Origin: Panicum virgatum
Taxonomy: Eukaryota; Streptophyta; Magnoliopsida; Poales; Poaceae
Direction of reading: 5' to 3'
Assembly: GCF_016808335.1 (NCBI RefSeq)
Contig: NC_053146.1
Span: 37,382,470 to 37,446,469 of the forward strand
DNA length: 64,000 nucleotides
In this document: positions 56,654-64,000 of the stretch, piece by piece
How positions within the stretch are numbered: position 1 is the first letter of the stretch
Layout: the number at the start of each line of letters is the position of its first letter
Translations under genes and position numbers: made by a program
Notes under the pieces: model-generated
The model's database searches: none
Told to the model about the DNA's origin: nothing
The model's input: only the letters and a program-made list of their open reading frames with translations

Positions 56654-56806
56654 GATCACGGTGTGAACGAGGGAGAACCCGTCGACGAGCAGTACCGCGA
56701 GCAGGTGTGCGAGGATCAATACCGCGACCCCGAACCCGAAGGACAGTACCTCGATCAGGACCTCCTGGAAGGCTTTGAAGACGACAAGTTCAATCTCATC
56801 CTTTGA
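56654..56806 (+). other. Acidic short frame in the solo LTR
   Basis: DHGVNEGEPVDEQYREQ through EGFEDDKFNLIL to TGA at 56804-56806, 50 residues and strongly acidic. It begins right after an acceptor-like CGCCGTAG. It parallels the frame at 5601 in the other LTR family (EEGKYNMNN end). No start codon of its own. Confidence 0.4.
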
Positions 56807-57911
56807 TTGCATATTTCGACCCAGTTTTATAAACACAACCTATTGGCCTGTTTTACAAAATTGCATATGTTTTTACTACTGAAAACATGGTTGGATAGCC
56901 ACCCCTTGATTTGTTATAACCATTCCTTGACCACCTAGATTTATGTCTAAATATGATTTATTCTATTTGGATGTTGATCACTGCTAGAGCGCCGCTTAGG
57001 ACCCGGTACTCATTTTATTACACTCTAAAATGGTTACAACATGCTTTATAAAAAGAAAAATGCGTGAGTATTGCGAACAGGGAGATTGGGTTATAAAGAA
57101 TAAAATATTAAGATGGGATGGATGAATGGCATTCCCTGGGTGGATTGTCATGCATTGGAGGCTCGTACCATTGTGGTAGAGCAAGGAGGTTTGGAGATAG
57201 CCATCCTGTCACAATTAAGGACCGAGTTGATGTGTCATCTTGCCTGACTCAACTATCGTGCAAACCACTCGACCGTTGTATGTGGCAATGGCTTAGCATA
57301 AACCCCACTAGTTAGTCTGATAGTCATCAGGAGAGCTGAGAGCAACGGGTGACCAAGGAGAAGGGATAAGGTCGTGGTGACTTATGCCCCGGTTAAACCT
57401 CGGTGTCAGGTCAATGGTCCCTTGGTGGAGCCCGTGTTGGCTAGTCAGATCTAGCTAAGGTGGGTAATGGCTTTGATGGGATCTACACCGACATTAAGGT
57501 GATCGTGCTGTGGTGCCCCACTTGTGGGTAAAGTTGCACACCTCTGCAAGTGTAGAACCTATTCGGATAGCCGTGCTCACGGTATTGAGCGAGTTACGGT
57601 TTGGTCACACAACTAGACTTTTGGGAGGAATGTTTTCATGGCGTGAGTTGATTTTGGAAGGTGTCCGGCAGTTGTGTCGTGAGCTACTGCGGATGGGGAG
57701 TCCGGTAGCATTTAAACTTGAATCCTTTGTGAAGGATCAACCCCACTCATTATTCGGTTAAGTAAGAAACTGCTTTAAGAAAACCTTTTTTTCAAAACTA
57801 AACCCCTTCATGTGTAAAATCTAGCTTTACTGCAAATAAAACTCCGCCTTATCCGTGATTTATCCTGTGCATATCTGTATTACCCCCTCCGTGGGTGGGG
57901 TTGGACTTGTT

Positions 57912-57994
57912 GAGTACTTTTGTACTCACCCGATATATATTTGTGGTTTTCTTCAGAGGAAGATCCGGACTTCGTTGTTGAAGACGTCGAGTAG
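57912..57994 (+). other. Palindrome plus acidic mini-exon in the solo LTR
   Basis: GAGTAC-TTTT-GTACTC (57912-57927), then a pyrimidine tract ending TTCTTCAG (57956), then a frame EEDPDFVVEDVE ending TAG. The same order occurs at 6655 and, reversed, at 60648. Confidence 0.45.
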
Positions 57995-58232
57995 AGGTTG
58001 CGTCTGCACCCAACTTTGCCTGTGGTGTTGGCCCTCTGCAAGATGCTTCTGCTGGGGCGATACTCTGTTCTTCGTGCTTTGGTGTATCACCGTAGCCTTT
58101 TTACTTCTTATTATCGTTTGTATCGAGTGTCCGCCTCCTCGGTGGTTTGTATGGTGATGTACCATCTGTATCAGCCTCCTAGAACTGATATTTGTATCAC
58201 ATTTAAGTCACCTCTTATGAGGGGACGCTTCA

Positions 58233-58237
58233 GTAAT
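58233..58237. repeat. Right target-site copy of the solo LTR
   Basis: GTAAT. Confidence 0.9.
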
Positions 58238-59619
58238 CTTGTAGCGGTTACCTGATTACTGACCTTGAGCAGCTATAAATTGGCCCCCCATCAATTCGGT
58301 GGACTCGGAAGGCACAAGGTTCAAACCAAAGACCCACATGCCGGTGCCAAGAATGTCAAATGAGGAAAGCACCCTGTCTAGAGGCAATGTGGAGCGTTGA
58401 TGTGCAATGTCGTTGAAACGGAGGGCCGAGGAGTGCCAGAGGCAGGCCGCCCGGCCTAAGATTCTGGTGTCCGAGGAAACCACCCGACTTACCGACCTCC
58501 TGGAGTGATCAGAAGCCGTCCATGTGAAGTCAGTGGATTGGAGCTCCTCTTTCGCGTGAAGTTCAAGCCAAGTCAGGGGTAGCGTAATCTTGCAGCGGTT
58601 ACCTGATTACCGACCTTGAGCAGCTATAAATAGGCCCCCCATCCTCACTTGTAAACACACACTCAAAAGGAGCAATTCTCTCTTCTCAAGTCTAGAGTAG
58701 GTTAGTAGTTGGGAGTTAGAGTCGAGTCGAGCTTGTCTCGGGGATCTAGAGTCGTCATCGGAGCTCGGTATAAGCCCTTGTATCTTTTCCTTTGACTATT
58801 TTAATATAAGTAATCTTCTTCATTTACTTGAGTCAGCTTTACTTTCCGCAAGTATTTATCTTTCCAAGTACTAGTACTTGTCTGCGGGAGTAAGTTTTAC
58901 CTCTAGTCCAGTTTAAGTTCTCTTCCTTGCTTGTCGGAGTTAGTCTTACGGGTTTTCTCGCCTGTACTAGTGTAACTCAAGTTAGTTCACTAGGTTGACG
59001 GGGATTTCTCTTGAAGGCCTCAAGAGAAATCCTAGTACCAAGAGTAGACGTGGTGTCTGACTCAGTGCTAGCTAGAAAGTGTGTTCCACCCCACGGTACC
59101 ACAGTGGTAGGCGGCAAGTGGTGACAGCCTTGTCCGTCCCTCATAGTCCACCATGTTCGGGTGTTTTCATAGCAGTAAGTTGCCAAAAGTATGTTGGGCC
59201 CCTTCTCACCCCTGTCTGCGCCCTTCGCTTAGGCCGCCGAAGTAAGCTCCTGGTTCCGACATCAAGATAGAAGCTTGGATTAGTTCTAGAGAGGCTGGCT
59301 CAGTAGTTTAGAAGTGTTTCTGGAGTCCTTTCTCGCTCGTTGTCCTCCCAGCTGCTACCTCTCTAAGGTATAGAATCTTCTGTGTGTCACGCGGTCATAG
59401 ACTGGCCATTTATCATACTCGTTATCTGGCTTACCCCTGCTGAATTAGTCGATCGATAAACTCAGTAAAGGTTGTCACTACAATTTACGATACACTTTAC
59501 CATAGTGCTTCCCTGAGGATTTCACAATACCCTGGAATACTCCAAGGTAAAGTGCTACACCGTTGAATTCTATGCGCTTGCAGAATACCTATTCAGATTG
59601 AGCATAAGAGACACCAACA
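58238..59619 (+). repeat. Athila-type 3' LTR, end of part A and part B
   Basis: 58238-58292 completes part A through its TATA box (GCTATAAATTGG). From 58296 the sequence jumps back and matches 46367-47712 to the end CACCAACA at 59619, so about 370 bp of LTR is present twice. Part B is close to the 5' LTR (it shares CTGTCTAGAGGCAATG and GGAGCTCCTCTTTCGCG) while part A is not. Part B lacks an 18-base CAACCCAGGCTGCCCGGC unit. Confidence 0.85.
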
Positions 59620-60138
59620 GCCTTCCACTTGCCTGATGTGACTACGCGTGGGCCCTCTTTTTTGACCGGAAATGCTTCCCTTCCCACGGGGTTGATGGGC
59701 CACCGCGTAGTGGTGTGGGTCCTCTCCTGCGAGGGTCAGGCGTGGCGGAACTCTCCTGTGGGGGTCGGGAGAGGCGGACCTCTCCAGTCCTGGAACTTGG
59801 TCGCGGCGAGACCCTCCTCGGGGAAACTCGGAATGGGCCTTGGGCCATTTCTCGGAGGCTGGGATGTACCTGGGCCATCCGATTGGAGTTCGGTGCTTGT
59901 CAATTTGGGATGCACGATCCGTTAAGCACAGGGGGTTTAGTTTCGCGTGGTGAGTAGGGCTACTTGTCACTTTTATCCTCATCAGTAGCCTCCGACCACC
60001 ATCGCGGTTACAGCGGAACCGCGTTGGGGGGTCTCGTTTTGTGGGTGACGTTCGACGGTCCGGCGGATCGTCCTGTCGTTCTCACGTGGCTTCCATGGCT
60101 TCCGGTGGGTGCGTGGGAGCGCACGGACTGGCTGTAGC
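59620..60138 (-). mobile_element. Right half of the interrupted reverse-strand Ty3 LTR
   Basis: Continues the LTR that stops at 46051. It is GC-rich with CTCTCC-TGGGGGTCGGG repeats (59745-59790). The minus strand contains a GAGGATAAAAGTGACAAG promoter-like stretch near 59965-59985. Its outer end is not fixed; the next LTR begins at 60139. Confidence 0.5.
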
Positions 60139-63100
60139 TGTGGCAGCCCCGCCCGACATAAACCGGCTTAAGTGCGCTAACCATCATCAAACGACATTCA
60201 GGGTTAACACGCACTTAAAACGGAGCAATCCGGCAGTGTTGTCGGGTAAAATCCCGATAAAACCACATGAACCTGGATCGAACAAAGCAGCATAACTCAC
60301 ACGAATGCGAGTCCAAAGATTACAACACCTCACAATATAATACACCACAGAGTTTAACATAAAAGCAAATTACAAACCAAGCTCCAAATTTAACAAAGTA
60401 CTTTTCAAGCCAACATAACAGAAGTTCACCAGAGTCCTTTATTTTAGCAGAAAGTAAACACGAGAACTAATGACGATATGGATGTCTCGAGAAAGCCCGA
60501 TACAAGACATCACTCGTTCTTGTCATCATTGGCCGGGGACGCATCCCACTCCACGGACCAACCAGGCGGAAGAGTGCAAGGCCAGGTCAAACTGGCAATC
60601 ATATCCTCAAAAGTATCTCCTGAAACAAAAATGAGCCACAAGCAAGGCTGAGTATTCTAATACTCAGTAAGGCTTACCCGACTGAGGGTATACTTAGCCC
60701 TTTATCTAGATATGCAAGGCTTTTGGCTTGAGGGGTTGTTTTGCCGAAAAGCAGTAAAGAGTAGATCCTTAATGCAGGTTATAGTTTTCAGGTTCTAGTT
60801 CAATTAACCAGTCTAGGTGAGCATCTATCCAAAGGCATGCATGGTGAAAACAATTATCTTTTATTATCCAATCAACCATGTTAATCATCCTCATCTTTCA
60901 CTTCTTACTCTATGTGGTAAAAGGGTTGAGCAGTCCCAAACCGTGAGAAGCGGACGATTCGAATCGAATTTATTAACCTGGCCAGGTAGACCTAAACACA
61001 CGTCACGTGGATACTCACAGAGTCACACGTGCAACTTTTCCCTTCAATTCTCGCCTCACGGAACAGGCCCACCGCCCTCAAGTACAGCAGTACGACGACT
61101 CTGTACTCGCCATTAGCTAGATGTGAACGAGTTCAAGACGGTGGGAAGGTATGTTCCGGCTGCGGTTCAATCCAGTACTTAAGCTTACCGATTACCATAT
61201 TCTCGGCATGTGATTAGTACGTTCAAACGCTTAACCACCACTACCACACACTGCGGCCTTATCACTTTTCACTAGACAGACGGGGCATCCCAAGTATCAC
61301 GACCCCGCCCGTAGACCTTATAGTTGTAGCAAGTAGTAAACAACCAACTCCTATAATTTCTCGCGAGTGACAGGAAATCACTCGACTTCTACCGAACCAT
61401 TAGCATAGCTAACTAGCGACCCATACTTACTAGTGTTCAAACATAGGTACCTAGGATCATGCAACTAAGGTTCCAGTCAACTCCTGTAACTTAAATGCAC
61501 AAGTAAATAGGAACAATAATAAGTTGCATAATTTAAAATAGAAGGACATGCTCCGGGGCTTGCCTTCCTGGGCGTAACTAGTTCTGGGCTCTTCCGAAAT
61601 CGGGTTCAAGCCTTCAGTAGCTTCAGTTAGATTCACCTGAGCTTCACGCTACTCACTCTCGGACTCGGGCACCAGCTCGTATGTTCCGTCAGCGAGAGTG
61701 GTCGAATCTATATGAAATGCAATGCACATGGGTCAGTCGTTGTGATGGTAAGAATTTATGAATTATTTCACAATAAAGGTGTAAAGCAAACAAAACCCGA
61801 AGCTAACGAGTGAAACATTTTCATTCATATTTTACTGGGCAATCGTTTATAGAGTAGTAACTCAACATATCTAACTACTCAAAATATCAAGATCAACAGC
61901 ACAAGAAAGCTATACTAACTTCCTAAACAAGTGGGAGTAGTTTTCTATAGCAATTAAACCATGGTGGGATAATAAAACAACAACTCAGCACACATTCAGT
62001 AGTAAATTCAATAAAAATTACATCAAACATAAGGTAAACAGAACTAGCTATCCTGCAAAATTCATCCCAAAACCTGTAGTCAATTAACCAGAACAAATCA
62101 CATAATCAGACAATGCCTATAACAAGATTGAATTATACAGGTTATACCAGAGTATAAAACAATCTCAAACTTTAACAGTAGGTCTAAAAAGGGATGAATT
62201 AGTTACTGTGATATTTTCAGGATTTATTAAGCACAGAATTAAATAGGAGAAAATAAACAAAACATACATCAGCTTATCAAGATTAACTTTTAGATCCTGT
62301 TCTAGTCATGAACTGGGGTTCAAACTCCATGGACAAGCTAAACTATTCAAAAAGAATACTCAGAAATATTTTCATGATTTATTATCAAGATAAACTATTT
62401 ATCATAATTAATATCTACTAAACAAGCATTAAACCAAAGAAATAGCTACACAAATCTAAAAATAATGAAACTTGGACAGTGGTGTTCATTTAGTATTGGA
62501 AATACACAGAAAAAGTTTCACACACTTATCCATAATAGAACATCCAGAAATAAAAAGTAAGCTACTCTACTAGATCTAGCCAAGACTAGGGTTTCATCTA
62601 GTTATGGGTGTCAACTTGTGCTCAAATTTTTACACAAAGCTAAACATGTCATGAAGTAGCTACCAGACAAAAATAACCCATATATAGTGAGTAGAACTCC
62701 TAGAATAACTATAGTCTTTGAAATCTAATCTTTTTCCTAGATTAAAATACAGACAGAAAATAAACATGTGCATGTAATGAAAGTTGTAGATCTTGTTGCA
62801 AGGATTCCAAAACATTTAGATTTGCATTTTTCTGATTTGTCTACGAATTTATAGGCATTTTCAAAGTTTGCTGTTTTGAGTTCATGGCGTTTTTGCACTT
62901 GGCACCCTGGACTTTTGGCTTCTTCTCAGAGGAGACCCCTGGCCGCAAAACAGAGGAACAAGGGCGGCGCCATTTCCTGCGCTCAGGGTCGCCGGCGGTG
63001 GGGGTTCGTAGGGGAAAAGAGAGAGGGGAACACGAGCTACCTTTGGAGGGGCTTGGAGCTCGCGGAGGTGGACTGTGGTGGCCTCGCCGCGGAGAGGGGC

Positions 63101-64000
63101 GGCCGGCGGCGGACTGGTCCTTGACGGCGGTGTTCCCGGCGGGGAAAGGAGGGGGTGGCCGGGTGCAGGAGGTTCGGGGCGGTGAGGTGAAGCTGGCTGG
63201 GGGGTCTGTGGGGCGCGAGGAAGGGCGGAAGGATGGGCTCCGCGGAAGCCTAGGGGCGGCGGCGCTAATGGCGGCCCTGGACACCGTTGGAAGCTCGGCC
63301 GGGCGCCTGGAGCAGGGAGTGAAGTAGAGGGGGAGGGAGGAGGCCCATTTGCGAAGCAAAGGGAGGGAGGAGAGCCAGGCGAGGGCGCGAGCGGGCTGGG
63401 GAATTGATGCACGGCAAGGCTCGGCTCGTTCGTCGCCGTGGCACACCGACGGCAGTCCTCGGCGTGCGCACAGGGAGGGAGTGCCGCGTGGAGAGGCCGA
63501 GAAGCATCGGGAGCAGCCAGGGACGAGGCCCGGTGAGAGCACGGCGCGTGGCCGGCGGCCTTGACCGGCGGCGACCACAGCTCAGCACAGAACAGGGGAT
63601 GGAGGAAGAGAGAGAAAAGAGAGAGTAGAGAGAGATTAAATTGATTCAAAATTCAAATTTTTCTCAAGGATTCCTTTTAAAACATAGAAAACTTCGAATA
63701 CAAAAGTTGTAGAGAATTTAAAAACCTTCCACTTTTATTTCAGGAAAAAGTTTATTCGAGCAAAGGTTTAAAAGTTATTTTAAATTTCCGAAAACTATAA
63801 TTCAAATAACTTATCATTTCATGTGATTTTTATCATTTGTACCCCTAGAGTTCAACTAGACATTTACAAAGCTTTTCATGGCGAACAGGTCTATTCATTT
63901 TCATAAACCTACTTGCTTTGGTTTGAAAGTTATTTGAGGTTCCTGACCTAGGCACACATACACATATACACATGCATTTGCTTTGATGTTTCTGAGTTAA
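60139..64000 (-). mobile_element. Long reverse-strand LTR, chromovirus style, runs off right edge
   Basis: The plus strand opens TGTGGCAGCCCCGCCCGACA, so the minus-strand LTR ends GGGGCTGCCACA, similar to the GGGTGTTACA ends here. On the minus strand the order is GC-rich block (63640-62880), AT-rich part, AGTATT/AATACT palindrome (60648-60667), then a TTTGTTTCAG-like acceptor and an acidic frame. This is the plan of the other two long LTRs. At least 3.86 kb is visible without an internal region. The 200-residue Pro/Ser/Arg-rich frames at 62841-63649 are composition artefacts. Confidence 0.55.
60505..60667 (-). other. Palindrome and short acidic frame in the right-edge LTR
   Basis: CTGAGTATT-AG-AATACTCAG at 60667-60648 (minus strand), then a pyrimidine-rich stretch ending GTTTCAG and a frame GDTFEDMIASLTWPC through SVEWDASPANDDKNE, stop TGA. 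Start codon not evident. Confidence 0.4.

Larger units (their letters stand above)
54909..58232 (+). mobile_element. Tekay-type solo LTR, 3,324 bp
   Basis: From TGTAACATCCC to GGACGCTTCA, flanked by GTAAT on both sides, with no internal region. It is the product of LTR-LTR recombination. Plan: AT-rich start, GC-rich 55080-56200, TATA CTATAAATAG at 55918-55927, donor-like CCCGAG|GTGAGG at 56073, AT-rich intron-like part, acceptor-like GCCGTAG at 56654, an acidic frame, a GAGTAC/GTACTC palindrome and a second acidic frame. The long Pro/Arg-rich frames on both strands in 55018-56195 are composition artefacts. Confidence 0.92.
46052..59619 (+). mobile_element. Non-autonomous Athila-type Ty3 element without RT or integrase
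   Basis: Parts in order: 5' LTR 46052-47712, primer site 47721-47740, gag 47852-49198, protease region 49195-50351, promoter-like block 50400-51168, envelope-position ORF 51169-52806, long 3' untranslated region, polypurine tract 54232-54246, and a composite 3' LTR 54247-59619 that holds a foreign solo LTR. No RT, RNase H or integrase motif occurs anywhere inside. The Asp-tRNA-type primer site, the gag/protease and the large downstream ORF are those of the Athila lineage. Mobility would require pol from a relative. Confidence 0.88.

Noticed and set aside
62841..63649. Two frames of about 250 codons, Ser/Pro-rich
   Set aside because: Same situation in the right-edge LTR: GC composition, antisense frames equally long, no motif.

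Overview
The window looks like repeat-dense intergenic DNA from a large grass (Poaceae) nuclear genome. The reasons are nested Ty3 and Copia LTR retrotransposons, Mutator-like elements (MULEs), Tourist-like MITEs with TTA target sites, intron-containing genes, GC-rich leader exons and one wall-associated receptor kinase (WAK) gene. Nothing bacterial, organellar or viral is present. I cannot name the species.

Layout. 1-721: tail of a reverse-strand Tekay/Del-type LTR. 722-2451: a second Ty3 LTR carrying a 114-bp tandem repeat. 2452-4154: a reverse-strand Ty3 fragment (LTR, primer site, broken gag). 4155-5030: unassigned, GC-rich at its right. 5031-14651: a chromodomain Ty3 (Tekay-type) element with a truncated 5' LTR, a gag-pol kept in one frame but riddled with stops, an intron-like 122-bp block in gag, and a truncated 3' LTR. 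14652-15890: unassigned. 15891-16213: Tourist-like MITE. 16430-20496: a MULE with about 0.4-kb TIRs and two convergent genes (a GRF-finger/coiled-coil gene and a transposase that has lost its DDE core). 20537-22165: a Pack-MULE-like element with a perfect 9-bp target duplication and a nested MITE. 23053-25993: a WAK gene on the minus strand, frameshifted by an 8-bp tandem duplication and with its DFG motif altered. 26175-26288: an (AT)n microsatellite. 26589-37301: a FAR1-type MULE transposase gene split by a young 7.3-kb Copia element (27483-34782; 489-bp LTRs with 5 differences; target site GGTAC). 38116-40614: a convergent Ulp1-like protease gene, probably the partner gene of the same MULE, cut at its 5' end by an LTR (40640-about 42113) full of CCGGTTAAACCG-type motifs. 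42114-45396: mostly unassigned. 45397-60138: a three-level nest. A reverse-strand Ty3 LTR is split by a non-autonomous Athila-type element (46052-59619), whose 3' LTR is itself split by a 3.3-kb Tekay-type solo LTR (54909-58232, target site GTAAT). 60139-64000: another reverse-strand long LTR running off the window.

How the parts work together. The only host gene I trust is the WAK, and it is broken. The two MULEs share a two-gene, tail-to-tail design (transposase plus accessory protein: GRF finger in one, Ulp1-like protease in the other) and a similar leader motif. The Athila-type element keeps gag, protease and a large envelope-position ORF but has no reverse transcriptase or integrase. A promoter-like block sits where pol should be, so it would depend on another element for mobility. 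The long Tekay-type LTRs share a gene-like plan: TATA box, GC-rich leader, splice-like junctions, a GAGTAC/GTACTC palindrome and short acidic reading frames.

All calls come from reading the sequence; no database search was run. Boundaries supported by target-site duplications are the most reliable.
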